The translations under genes and the position numbers were made by a program. Shown one piece after another: positions 20,255-33,400 of a DNA stretch of 64,000 nucleotides; within the stretch, counting starts at the first letter, position 1; every line of letters begins with the position of its first letter. The stretch comes from Catonia carolina (Eukaryota > Arthropoda > Insecta > Hemiptera > Achilidae): the NCBI GenBank assembly GCA_035578175.1, contig JAQMRL010000006.1:54083001-54147000 (forward strand). The letters run 5' to 3'. A model generated the notes under the pieces. It made no database searches. It saw nothing but the letters and a program-made list of their open reading frames with translations, and was not told the origin of the DNA.

Positions 20255-21430
20255 TTTGGGTATGGATGGGCTGTGAGGAAGAAAAGTGAAAATTTGACAG
20301 TGCTACCAATATCAACAGTGAGACACTATTCATACATTTCACTACCGTGCAGTTTCTACATACATTTTGTGAGCTGTGGTTTGTTCTGAGAAAATGTTTT
20401 CTTTATAAACCTTATGAGAAATAAATGTGACCTGTAATATTGCTTGTAGCTTAATTAAACCACTAGAAATGTTTGATTTACTGTAAAAACCAACTATTTT
20501 ATTCCATTGGAATTAAATTTTCTACGAATGAATCCCTTTCTTTACTATCGCTGTCACCGGCGTCTTCACTATCAGTCTCACTAGTATATATCTAACCATT
20601 TCCTTGTTTTACCAGGTGTCAACCAAAATGTTGAAGAATTGCTTCTTCACATCTTTAATTTCCTTCTTTATATTTTAAATTGTAGAAAGAGAAATATCAC
20701 AGTAGTTAACCTTTCGCTCATGGCTTTTGTTAAGAGACAGGGAAAGGCATTTTTGTTTAGCTTCAATTTCACAGCATTTTATTACAATGCATATTTCATT
20801 TAGCACTGTAAATAGTCTGCCCATGTTTTTGAGAAATTAACATTTCTGTTTACAGTAACAAACAGCTATATTCGGACACTTAACCTACAAAAGGTTCCGC
20901 GATATATTGTATATGCTCTGGGTGTTGTTGTTTAGGTAATCAGCCAAAAGGCTGGTTTGAACCTGTAGAGGTTTTACTAAGTAAAACGAAGAGTGATGTG
21001 GTTTACGATTTCCTTCCTCACTGAGTGGAAAAGTACGCTTATCAGCATGCCAAGCCCTCTGAAAAGCACATAATTCCCACTCTGCAAATTACACCTTCAC
21101 TTCATTCACCACAGGGTCTGGCTGTATAATAAAATTCATTACTTTCAGAGGAGATAACTCTGATTAGTGTCTTTTACACCTCTACCTCTTCTGTTCTTAA
21201 ATGATTCAGTCATTTAATTGGCTGACCATGTGATAAGAAACACAACTATTTATTTTAGCCCTGCAACGAACAGATTGAGTGTAAATAATTTGACACTCTA
21301 CCTGTATGCTCTGGGTATAGTACAGTATAAGTTGTTGTGTTTGTATTATTGAAATTAAAGCAGTCGCGCATGCACACTGATACTTTTCCCCCTTTACCCC
21401 TCGTTGCAAACAAGGGCAAACTCGTGACTC
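20255..21430 (-). pseudogene. Decayed DDE transposon (family B), copy 2
   Basis: The minus strand repeats the N-terminal transposase segment of copy 1 (20600-20900), including KIKKEIKD-like and GACACCTGG segments. It shares with copy 1 the outer block CTCACTGTTGA..TTGG.AGCACTGTC (20300-20335 here, 17650-17685 there), so the two form an inverted pair. A LINE 3' fragment interrupts it. The reading frame is broken many times. Confidence 0.6.
20924..21304 (-). mobile_element. LINE 3' fragment (family L-SYLL) with target duplication
   Basis: TATGCTCTGGGT is repeated at 20912-20923 and 21305-21316. The minus strand has the same end as the fragment at 11785-12265: a coding tail ending SYLL-stop, GGTTCAAACCAGCC, and a 3' end AAACAACAAC. 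Confidence 0.75.
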
Positions 21431-21528
21431 AAGTAATTATATAAATGAATATAAACTCACACACACACTCACATTCTACGATTTATGTGTACATAAAGAT
21501 ATCTTACTTGAATCTCTTATATGTCTAC

Positions 21529-21711
21529 CAGGTGATATGATATGGTACGGATCGGAAGACAATGAAGATGTGCCTGAAGATGAATTACCAACAGGATTTG
21601 GCATCGCTATTGATGAATCAATAATTGATCTTTGATGTTGCAGACGAACACCTACTCCTAACGATCGTACATTGCTGATTCTTACACTACTCACTGAATC
21701 TATCTCCATAT
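21529..21711 (-). CDS. Coding exon of unidentified host gene (61 codons)
   Basis: A minus-strand acceptor of nine T then AG at 21712-21713 and a donor CTG|GTAGAC bound 183 nt, again symmetric phase 1-1. An ATG two bases inside the exon (21709) opens MEIDSVSSVRISNVRSLG; it may be the start codon if the previous exon is 5' UTR, or internal otherwise. The peptide is Ser-rich (GNSSSGTSSLSSDPYHIISP) with no recognised domain. It joins the exon at 11427-11702 in frame. A poor donor context (GTAGAC) lowers confidence. Confidence 0.45.
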
Positions 21712-21774
21712 CTAAAAAAAAATAATAGTTTTAGATAATATTTAAAATTACTGAGAGAACATTACTAGAAATCA

Positions 21775-22562
21775 AAATCTGGAGTGAAACACTCACACAA
21801 CTTTCTCTTGCCAACGCAAATCATGAACCAGTAACCAAACATTAGTAATAAAACATTACTAATGTGATGCGAAATGAAAACCAATTTTAATTTCCTATAA
21901 ATTTGATTATATACACTTTTGTCGTAAAATCCATACTATGGTCGAAATCTTTAAAAAATCCATTTTATTTACAAATTTTCATAAAAAAACATAAACAGAA
22001 AATCACTAATTACCGCTAAACTAAGCGTTACACAAAGAAATGTTTGTAATAAAAGTTGTAGGTTTTTAAATTTTCTACAACTTTGATAATTACATTTTTT
22101 CCCTAGAATGTATATTAAGGCTGCAATCTTACAAAAACAATTTTTTTCTACAAGACCACAGCCTCCCCAAGAATTTCAGTAGACATGGCGCCTACCTTAT
22201 TTTGTAGAACGTAAAAAATATAGTAAATGAGCCGATTTTTTTTAAAAAATTGTGGGAGCCATTTTTGAGAAAAACACAAAAAGTGAAAAATGACACGAAT
22301 AAACTACTACTTCCGATTGATCGATTTTGATGAAAATGTTTGTGTCGGTCCTCTAGTATTACCTAACTTTATTTTCAAGTTTTAACTTCGTATGATGTTC
22401 CATTCTTCAGATATTTCATTCACACACACAGACCAATCGGTAAGAACATGTTTTTTGGGGGTTCAGGGGGTCTGAAAATGTGTGTAGCTGGTGAAAACTC
22501 GATTTCGAAAAACTGACATGAAAACAATACTTTCCTTACTATATATTCATATATGAATATAT
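21775..22562 (+). repeat. Family A repeat copy
   Basis: It begins with the family start ATCTGGAGTGAAACACTCAC next to ACTTTCTCTTGCC and ends in the TATATTCATATA region, but lacks the final GGCAAGAGAAAGT. It is diverged from the other copies. Confidence 0.8.
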
Positions 22563-23095
22563 GCGATGCTTCAACCTAGTCTGAACTCCAAAATAGTTAA
22601 AAAGTGAACGTTAGATCATGGAAAGACATAAATTTTATAAAGTAAATCTCGTTTTGGATGTTACTTGAATTTTTGACAATTTATTTAAACAAGACAAAAA
22701 ACAACAAACCTTTAAAAAAAATTATCTACTGTAGGTCCTCATTGTAGCGTACTAAATAAGGGAGGTCCCAGTCAATTGTCATGAAAGTCCGTTATATCGA
22801 TATACAGCCAGGCAAAGCAGCAATTTTTGTTGTAGCTGTTAATTTTAACTAGTCAAAATCATAGCGAGTTTAAATGTTTTTTTAACCAATACAAAATAAT
22901 CATTTAAGTGAATACATTAAAATTTTACTTACCACGGTTATAGTCAGTGGCAGTAACGTGTACCGTTACAAATGTACAAAGTGATAATAACCGTAATACA
23001 GGTTAGCCAACCATTTGTTTATAATCTGACTGGTATTGATTAATATTGTGACAGAATCGACCGGATTGTTCGCGAAGGTTCCAGAATTCCATTCA
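22563..23095. other. Unassigned spacer with a splice-donor-like site
   Basis: On the minus strand ACCGTG|GTAAGT (22933) is a perfect 5' splice site about 95 nt below an initiator-like TCAGAT (23027). It could end a 5' UTR exon of the host gene, but no coding frame or TATA box supports it. Confidence 0.25.
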
Positions 23096-24009
23096 TAAAA
23101 ATCTGGTGTGAAACACTCACACAACTTTCTCTTGCCAATGCAAATAATTAACAATACACCTAACATTAGTATTAAAACATTAGAATTGAACAAAAACTAA
23201 CCTCAAAAACATAACCTTATTTTAATCATGAGTGAATGACGCAAAATGACAATCGAACTCAGTTTGGCTTAAAAATACGGAAAATCACGCTTTCACGCTA
23301 AACTAGGCTCTGTAGAGAAAAATGCTCTAAACAAAAGTTGTAGATCTTTTAATTTTCTATAAATTTAATTATATACACTTTTGTCGTAAAATGCATACTA
23401 AGACCGAAATGTTAAAAAAATCGATTTTTCTCACGTTTTCGTGAGAAAAAAAAAACAGAAAATCGCAAATTACCGCTAAACTAAGCGTTATACAAAAAAA
23501 TGTTTGAAACAGAAGTTGTAGGTTTTTAAATTCTCTACAACTTTTATTATATAAGTTTTTGCGCTAAAATTTATATTAAAGCCGTAATCTTAAAAAAACA
23601 ACGTTTTTATGTGAAAACAGCCTCACCGAGAATTTCAGCAAACATGGCGCCTACCCTATCTTGTAGAGAATAAAAAATTGAGTAAAATAGGCGATTTTAA
23701 AAAAAATCGTAGGACCAGTTTTTGAGAAAATCGCAAAAAACTGAAAAATTATACGAATAAACTACTACTTCCGGTTGACCAATTTTGATGAAAATATTCG
23801 TGTCGCGTCCGGTAGTGGTATGTAACTTAAGTTTCAAGTTTCAAGTTCGTACGATGTTCCGTTCTTGAGATATTCTGTTCACACACAGACACACAGACCA
23901 ATCGCTAAAAACATGTTTTTTGGGTTCAGGGGGTCTGAAAACGTATAGATCCGGTGAAAACTCGATTTCGAAAAATCGACATGAAAACAATACTTTCCTT
24001 CCTATATAT
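23096..24009 (+). repeat. Family A repeat, left part, split by retrotransposon
   Basis: It starts AAATCTGGTGTGAAACACTC and runs to CTTCCTATATAT, where the tandem gypsy array is inserted. The missing end resumes at 55611 with ATATTCATATAGGC. This copy dates the insertion as younger than the family A copy. Confidence 0.9.
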
Positions 24010-26891
24010 TGTAACGGTATAAAAAACAAACAAAAGAAAAACTTTCCAGAAACTAAAATTTTCCAAAAAAACTGTCAAATTTACAAGATTTGTAGATTTA
24101 GCCCCACGCTGTCCAACAACGCCATAAAAACGGGGTTCACTAAAATAAAGCATAAAATGAAAGTAAGACCCTTCACAATTTTGAAAGACAAAATTTTAAA
24201 TGAGATTTGAACTGTGTTGTCCCTAAAAATAAAATGAACACAAGTAAAACCCCAAAATTTATCTGACCAACTATCACCAATGGAATTAGGTGTTAAATTA
24301 ACAAGAATCATACGCAAAATCAAAGTTAATGAGAATTTATTTAACGTAAAACAAACACCAAGTATTACATTATTCTTGTGGGCGCCATCAAATTTTATCG
24401 CTACATTTGAAAACGTAAACAATTGAAAAATACGACAAATACTAGTTAACATGAATTTAGTGACAACACAATGTTTACTCTTTATTCTCAGGGTTGCAGA
24501 TTCTTTCTGCCGTATACTTGCGTCGCATAAACATACTGATCAATCATATAACCTAGTTCTTACAACTAATAGCTCCTGAAAAGTACAATAACATACATGG
24601 ACATAGACATAAATTATTTGAGCTCAAAATAATTTAAAAATTGTTACTTATCTCTTTAATAATCCATTGAGTAAGGGTTATGAAAATTTCGCGCACTACA
24701 CATAATCCTTATGAGGGACTCGGTGATCGGTATGCATCCCGCAGTACAGGGACTCTTCGGCGCAGACCTGGATAATGTTGTTTCACTATACGCTATACAC
24801 GCTGTCTTTTCAGTCTAATACTTCATCATTATTACTGTCATTATTTATTATTTATTTGCAGTTTTTATCAAAACCAATATTTAAGTATTCGTTTAGCACA
24901 TCATGTAAAAATTTGTTATAGTTCTCAAATGACTTTAATTTGATCGAGCACCGGCTGAACTGATGCGTTAATGAAAACATTAACATTAATTATTTTAAAT
25001 TTTATCTTCCGACCTTTATATTTTCATGAAAGCAAACTGTTCAACATTACGGCGATATTTTTAAGGTCAAAATGCAAATTAAAATACAAAGAAAATTCAA
25101 AATATTACAAAATATCCTCGGGAATTGTTTTCAAAATAAAAAATAAGTAATTTAAATCAATCGCAGCACTATATATCCCACAATGAATGCACTCAAAGTC
25201 ACACAATGATGATCGCACTATATCACGCGTATGCGGCACGACATGACTATTGCCATGTTGAAATTTCCACTAAGTACTTCACTATAAGTTAGAAAAATTA
25301 CAAAATCGAAAATACGTGTTACACGCATTAGATCTCAAGGCGGACTCTCCTAGATTCGTGGTGCAAAACAGTTTTATGAACTAAAAATTCCCTGACGATA
25401 CCAATTCTAGCACCCGAATTCTCGTATTTACCATGGTTGATAATTTTAACAAACTTGCTTAAAACATATTTTAGATTATTGAATACGCTATAACTAACCT
25501 TCAAAATATTAGAAAGGCATCATAGGTAAAGTTTCTGGCACTTACAAACATTATAATTATTTTTAAAATGTAATTACAGATTTTAAAAATTACCCTCTTT
25601 TATCGGGAAAATTAAGATTTATAGGTTGGTCATACACATCAGAACCAATTTCATCCCCACCAACCGGTTAATTTTCTCAAAATCGAAAATTTTGGATTTC
25701 AGCGTCCGGAGTGGTGTCAAAATTTTCAGCTCTTTCTGCTGAATCCAATGCTTTTTATCCGAAGTAAATCGCTTCGTCGGTTCAAATTTTATCACGTCTT
25801 GAAAAACACCAATAAATGTATCCATAAAATCGGATTAATGCCGACGAGAAATTTGTAAAAAATAACTTGAAATTTAGCGTGTGCAACTAAAGTGATGCAC
25901 GAAATTACATTAGATTTTGAAAACACACATGTGAGTATTAGTCCCATGTGGAAATTGTAACTGGTTCGTTAATTATTAACTAATTAGTAAATTTGCAAAA
26001 TGCGGAAAAATACGTCAAAATAAAACTTTAATAAAATCTGAACGACGACGAATTTTAACAATCTAAAATTATTTTTCTAATTCCCAACATGTGGACCCTT
26101 CGATTCCACACTCACACATACCATATCTTAATCGATTAATGAGTAATTAAATTAAATGTTGGAGAGGGTTCTCCCATTTGAATAACATGTAAATGATTTT
26201 TATAACATTTTTGGCTGATTTCAGCCGCTGAAATGCCTTAAATTTAAAATTTCTCTTAATGAAATATGCTCATCTGAGTAGTATCTAAAGGCTAGTGTGA
26301 ATTGATTTACAAAAATATCATTCATTCTCTTATAATTAGCGATCTAAACATTGCTGTATTTAACATAGGTTTATTAACTTATTCAGCTAAAAACGGTTTA
26401 AATTTACGGATTTTCGTGCTGTTTAGACTTATTTTAATTAGAATTTCAGCCTGATCACGAATCTGTGATCAGAATTTCAGTCCGAGGACTGTAACAAAAA
26501 TTTCAGTTAAAGAATCTGGATCAAAAGTCAGGTAGTGACCCTTACATCTATTGTCTGCTAGTAAGCCGATATTCGTCGGACCAACTCCTTTGACATGAAA
26601 TATTACTTTAAGCCTAAAAATTTTTCAACAAAGATAATCGTAATTTGAGGTAAAATTCTCAGTTACACGTAAAATCTTAAATAAAAATATAGGTAAGACC
26701 ATATAAAACATTAAATTTAAATTACATAAAAATTCTCGAAAACCCGTATTTGGAGATTGCCAGCTTATTCTACGGTGTTTCCAGAGCACAACACTTTTTG
26801 AATTTTACTTATAACTCAATTTTAACCTGAAATGACAATTTTTACTAAATCATACAAATTTTTCCCTTGGTGTATTCACAGGAGCATTACA
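24010..26891 (-). repeat. LTR 1 (left outer)
   Basis: 2882 bp, with ends TGTAA/TTACA. It contains a hairpin CTGATCAC..GTGATCAG (26451-26472) and, on the minus strand, AATAAA signals near 24332 and 24482. A 68-codon frame (25619-25825) recurs in every LTR but only through shared sequence. Confidence 0.92.
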
Positions 26892-26936
26892 TTCCCCCCC
26901 AATGGTATTTGTAAATGAACTGATTTACTGATGAAC
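26892..26936 (-). other. Second polypurine tract and junction filler
   Basis: The minus strand reads ..ATACCATTGGGGGGGAA directly before the LTR start, a polypurine tract priming plus-strand synthesis. The neighbouring filler holds short TGAACTGA repeats. The same tract recurs at the far side of the truncated LTR. Confidence 0.75.
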
Positions 26937-29771
26937 TGAGATTTGAACTGTGTTGTCCCTAACAATAAAATACAAACAAGTAAAACCCCAAACTTTATCT
27001 GACCCACTATCACCAATGGAATTAGGTGTTAAATTAACAAGAATCATACGCAAAATCAAAATTAATGAGAATTTATTTAACGTAAAACAAACACCACGTA
27101 TTACATTATTCTTGTGGGCGCCATCAAATTTTATCGCTACATTTGAAAACGTAAACAATTGAAAACTACGACAAATACTAGTTAACATGAATTTAGTGAC
27201 AACACAATGTTTACTCTTTATTCTCAGGGTTGCAGATTCTTTCTGCCGTATACTTGCGTCGCATAAACATACTGATCAATCATATAACCTAGTTCTTACA
27301 ACTAAAAGATCCTGAAAAGTACAATAACATACATGGGCATAGACATAAATTATTTGAGCTCAAAATAATTTAAAAATTGTTACTTATCTCTTTAATAATC
27401 CATTGAGTAAGGGTTATGAAAATTTCGCGCACTACACATAATCCTTTTGAGGGACTCGGTGATCGGTATGCATCCCGCAGTACAGGGACTCTTCGGCGCA
27501 GACCTGGATAATGTTGTTTCACTATACGCTATACACGCTGTCTTTTCAGTCTAATACTTCATCATTATTACTGTCATTATTTATTATTTATTTGTAGTTT
27601 TTATCAAAACCAATATTTAAGTATTCGTTTAGCACATCATGTAAAAATTTGTTATAGTTCTCAAATGACTTTAATTTGATCGAGCACCGGCTGAACAAAT
27701 GCGTTAATGAAAACATTAACATTAATTATTTTAAATTTTATCTTCCGACCCTTTTATTTTCATGAAAGCAAACTGTTCAACATTACGGCGATATTTTTAA
27801 GGTCAAAATGCAAATTAAAATACAAAGAAAATTCAAAATATTACAAAATATCCTCGGGAATAACATTAATTATTTTTAAATTTATCTTCCGACCTTTTTA
27901 TTTTCATGAAAGCAAACTGTTCAACGTTACGGCGATATTTTTAAGGTCAAAATGCAAATTAAAATACAAAGAATATTCAAAATATTACAAAATATCCTCG
28001 GGAATTGTTTTCAAAATAAAAAATAAGTAATTTAAATCAATCGCAGCACTATATATCCCACCATGAATGCACTCAAAGTCACACAATGATGATCGCACTA
28101 TATCACGCGTATGCGGCACGACATGACTATTGCCATGTTGAAATTTCCACTAAGTACTTCACTATAAGTTAGAAAAATTACAAAATCGAAAATACGTGTT
28201 ACACGCATTAGATCTCAAGGCGGACTCTCTTAGATTCTTGGTGCAAAACAGTTTTATGATCTAAAAATTCCCTGACGATACCAATTCTAGCACCCGAATT
28301 CTCGTATTTACCATGGTTGATAATTTTAACAAACTTGCTTAAAACATATTTTAGATTATTGAATACGCTATAACTAACCTTCAAAATATTAGAAAGGCAT
28401 CATAGGTAAAGTTTCTGGCACTTACAAACATTATAAATATTTTTAAAATGTAATTACAGATTTTAAAAACTACCCTCTTTTATCGGGAAAATTAAGATTT
28501 ATAGGTTGGTCATACACTTCAGAACCAATTTCATCCCCACCAACCGGTTAATTTTCTCAAAATCGAAAATTTTGGATTTCAGCGTCCGGAGTGGTGTCAA
28601 AATTTTCAGCTCTTTCTGCTGAATCCAATGCTTTTTATCCGAAGTAAATCGCTTCGTCGGTTCAAATTTTATCACGTCTTGAAAAACACCAATAAATGTA
28701 TCCATAAAATCGGATTAATGCCGACGAGAAATTTGTAAAAAATAACTTGAAATTTAGCGTGTGCAACTAAAGTGATGCACGAAATTACTTTAGATTCTGA
28801 AAACACACATGTGAGTATTAGTCCCATGTGGAAATTGTAACTGGTTCGTTAATTATTAACTAATTAGTAAATTTGCAAAATGCGGAAAAATACGTCAAAA
28901 TAAAACTTTAATAAAATCTGAACGACGACGAATTTTAACAATCTAAAATTATTTTTCTAATTCCCAACATGTGGACCCTTCGATTCCACACTCACACATA
29001 CCATATCTTAATCGATTAATGAGTAATTAAATTAAATGTTGGAGAGGGTTCTCCCATTTGAATAACATGTAAATGATTTTTATAACATTTTTGGCTGATT
29101 TCAGCCGCTGAAATGCCTTAAATTTAAAATTTCTCTTAATAAAATATGCTCATCTGAGTAGTATCTAAAGGCTAGTGTGAATTGATTTACAAAAATATCA
29201 TTCATTCTCTTATAATTAGCGATCTAAACATTGCTGTATTTAACATAGGTTTATTAACTTATTCAGCTAAAAACGGTTTAAATTTACGGATTTTCGTGCT
29301 GTTTAGACTTATTTTAATTAGAATTTCAGCCTGATCACGAATCTGTGATCAGAATTTCAGTCCGAGGACTGTAACAAAAATTTCAGTTAAAGAATCTGGA
29401 TCAAAAGTCAGGTAGTGACCCTTACATCTATTGTCTGCTAGTAAGCCGATATTCGTCGGACCAACTCCTTTGACATGAAATATTACTTTAAGCCTAAAAA
29501 TTTTTCAACAAAGATAATCGTAATTTGAGGTAAAATTCTCAGTTACACGTAAAATCTTAAATAAAAATATAGGTAAGACCATATAAAACATTAAATTTAA
29601 ATTACATAAAAATTCTCGAAAACCCGTATTTGGAGATTGCCAGCTTATTCTACGGTGTTTCCAGAGCACAACACTTTTTGAATTTTACTTATAACTCAAC
29701 TTTAACCTGAAATGACAATTTTTACTAAATCATACAAATTTTTCTCTTGGTGTATTCACAGGAGCATTACA
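26937..29771 (-). repeat. Truncated internal LTR copy, unit 1
   Basis: It matches the LTR from base 192 to the end (24201-26891 equivalent), so the 191 bp next to the primer site are missing. It differs from the LTRs by scattered substitutions (estimated near 1 percent) and a roughly 144-bp tandem duplication at 27719-28005. Its outer side has its own polypurine tract with eight C on the plus strand (29774-29781). Confidence 0.9.
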
Positions 29772-30404
29772 TTCCCCCCCCAATGGTATTTGTAAATTGG
29801 AAAGCATTGGCAAATAGCATTGCCCTTTGTAATGCGCCATGTGATTACTACATTAATAATAATTATTGCAAATGATATGCTACATAAATTTTTGTTTGGC
29901 TGCCCACATTTCTTATTATTATGATAACTATATTGATGCTTCATTTTTATTACTCATAAACTATCAAAGATATCACTAAACTATATGTTCATTGAACCTT
30001 CAAAAATTAATTTTAACAACTTTTAGCGAAATCTTTCACTCACTGGCTCACTAAAGTTACACTTCAACGTCCTCTATACTCCACAGAATGCCTTAATGAT
30101 TTTTAACATGATTTTAAAGATAAATTTTCCTTTTACTTATCCTATCTCCTAAAATACTCTGCACACCATTTAGCTAAATTTCTAATAGATTGAACTACAA
30201 TAATTGTACGCTTCACTGATCTCTGTACTCCACGTATTACAACATATGCTAAATTTAAGTTTACAATAATAATGATTCTATTAACTATCGCAATGGATAA
30301 CGACCGCAATTCGTTAATCCGTTATTCTTATTCTTTTCTTGATTTATCTTCATTATCTTTCCGTCATGTATGCCTTTACTAGGCATCTGATCTGCCTTGA
30401 CACT
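29772..30404 (-). other. 3' non-coding region of gypsy unit 1
   Basis: This is about 630 bp between the pol stop and the polypurine tract. No env-like frame is present; the longest frame is 62 codons and unremarkable. Confidence 0.7.
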
Positions 30405-33400
30405 TCACCCCATCGTGATGCATGGCTTGATGTTGAATACATTTTGCCGCCCCACAGGTCGGTTGTCTAATGTTTCTAATTCCACGACATTGTTCTCATA
30501 TTTGTGTGTTATGACGTATGGTCCTTTGTATAAGGGAAAAAATTTCTTGGTGAGCTTCTTTTTGGCGCTTGCTAGAAAATGTGCTTTGACATATACTTTC
30601 TGACCGATATGGTAGTCGAATGATTTGAACCTCTTGTCATGATGTGCTTTTCGTTGTCTAGCTGCTCTCTCCAGTTTTTCCGTTGCTTCCCTCCTTACTT
30701 CCTCTATACGTCTTTCTCTATCCGGAGGAAATTCAATTAGTTCTTCTAAGAAACTCATCGATCGCGCACCGTGTGTGATTTCGTACGCCGATAACCCCGT
30801 TGATTCATGTACACACAAGTTAATGCAATGTTCCACGAACGGAAGGTAATAACACCATGTGTCATGCTTCGCTTCACAGTAGGCTCTAAAGAACCTAGTG
30901 ATTTCCCTCATGATTCTCTCTGAACAGTTAGTTCGTGGCGTATAAACCGAAATGTATCGGGCTATGATTCCATGTTCTTCTAGCGTGGCCCTCCATTTTC
31001 GCCCCGCGAAATATGAAATATTATCTGTTAAAATCTGCTTTGGCTTGCCCACTTGTGCGGACCATTCATGTATCATTATATATGCCAATTTTTGACCTGT
31101 TATGTTGGTGATTGCGTATAAGTGCGTGTACTTCGTAAAATTGTCCACGCACACAAATATGAACTTATGTTGGTACTCTGATGCTGGTAGAGGACCATAA
31201 ATGTCCACTGACACTAATTCCCCTGGCCCTTCGGGTATTATAGGTTTCATCTTTCCTGCAGAGTGAAAATTGCTGTGTTTTGTACGTTGACATATGTCAC
31301 ACGTTGGTATAATTTTGCTAATTGTTTTTCTCATATCTTTGAATTGTGCAACCCTTCTCAAGTAATTGAATACCTTTTTAGGACCGAAATGCCCTACTAC
31401 TTCATGACATTGCCATATTATTCGCGGTGCCAGATCATGTGGTATAATTACCTGCCAAGACTGTTGGTCAAGATTGCGCTTGTAAAACAAAATATTATTT
31501 ATTTCCACATGTCTGTCTAGTACTTCCCACCGTGTTCCGATAAGGTTTTTTCGGATTAAGTTGCGAATTCTTATGCATCGTGGGTCATCCTCTTGTTCGC
31601 GAATCAACTCTTCCGGTGTGATGAAATCGTGAAATAATAGTGATCGTACATTGTCAAAAACGTAGCTCCTTAGCTCCTCTTCTCCTTCATCTTCTTCCTC
31701 GATAGCATATATGTGATAAACAACATTGGGATTATACCCCTTCGACATCTCTCGAGTTAAGAAGTCTGCCGTGTTATTCTCTTTTCCTGCGATATGACGT
31801 ATCTTTAGGTTGAACTCTTGCAATGCCAGGTACCAGCGCGATATGCGATTCTGGCCCAATTTGGCCGTCTTGCAAAATATTAAAGATAGATGATCAGAGT
31901 TAACATTTATTTCAAATCCCAATATAATTGGTCGGTATTTCAAACATAAAGATAGTATCGCATACAATTCTTTTTCGGTTATGGTGTACGCAAGTTGATG
32001 TTTATTAAGTGACTTACTATGAAATGCAATCACGTACTTCTGACCGTCAGGTCCGAATTGATATAGTATCCCGCCAATAGTGTGATAAGAACTGTCACAG
32101 CTAATGTGGAATGGTAACTCATAATTCGGATGTTTCAATTGCACAATTTTTACAAATCTTTCCTTGATTTGCTCAAAAGCCTTTTGTTCGTCATCCGTCC
32201 ACTTCCATGGCTGTTTCACGGACACGAGCTTATTCAACTTATATGTCATTTCGGACAAACCTTCGCAATGACGTCTATAGAACTGTAGGAATCCTAAGAA
32301 CTTCTGTAACTCCTTTCTGTTGCGTGGCGGCCGGCAATTCCGAATAACTTCCATTTTTCGCGCGTCCTGTGAGATGCCCTCTGCCGATATCTCATGTCCC
32401 AGAAAATTAATTCGTTTCTTAAAAAATTCACACTTTGATATCTTAATGCGCACATTGTTTACAATTAGTTTTTTGAACAATTTATCGAGATGTCCGCAAT
32501 GTTGTTCAATACTTTCGGATGCCACCATCGCGTCATCTATGTAAACCGTGGTAAATTGGCCAATTTCTGGTCCAATTATTCTTGACATAACTTTTATAAA
32601 AATTGCTGACGAGCATGATAACCCAAACGGTAATCTAACATATCTCCAGTTTTTCCCATCATGGAGAAAACTAAGTAGGTCACGTGATTTTGGTTCAATG
32701 CCCACGTGCCAATAGCCGCTCGTTAAATCTGTCTTCGAGTACACTTGCGTTTGATGAAATTTTGCTAGAATTTGTGGCAGTGTCGGAGGTGACTCCCTAT
32801 CGCTCACCAAATGGTGGTTTAATTCTCTCGCATCGAGACAAATTCGAATAGACTTATCTTGCTTCTCAACGCAAACAATCGGGCTGGAATATTCACTACT
32901 GGAAGGTTCAATGATCCCCAGGCGTTCCATGCGTTCAATCTCTCGCGCGGCTGCTGCACGTTTGGCCACCGGAATCGGATACGATTTGCGTTGGAAAACC
33001 TTGTGTGGCTTGACCTTTAATTCCACATATGTGTTAGCTGCGAGTCCTGGCACATTTGAAAATACGGCGTAGTTATTTTTCAAGGTGGTGCACATCAATT
33101 CCCGTTGTCGCGGCGTATATTCGATGTCACTTTCAATTTGTGAGATTATTTTATTGAAATGTTCGCGAATCTCCTCTTGATCACCTTCTTCCATGTCATC
33201 GTAATACCATGCCTCTGGTAGATCCACTTCACAGTATTCGTCTTCAATGAAATCACATTCAATTACCTGTTCTCTCGTGACGCCACGACTGCTATTCCCT
33301 TCACTTTCGGGCAGCACTTCTCCATGTTTTCCAGAAAAGTCCAAGCAAGTTGTTATCGACTTATTATCACGCACTCTTTCCAACTGTATTGTCCTGTCTT

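Noticed and set aside
22966..23193. 75-aa minus-strand ORF as an exon
   Set aside because: Its first part is family A repeat, and the frame that would use the donor at 22933 has no acceptor or ATG after its last stop.
25619..25825. 68-aa LTR-encoded protein as a gene
   Set aside because: It recurs in all LTR copies only because the LTRs are near-identical, so there is no independent evidence of coding.
27707..28030. 107-aa repeat protein
   Set aside because: Created by a 144-bp tandem duplication in a truncated LTR.
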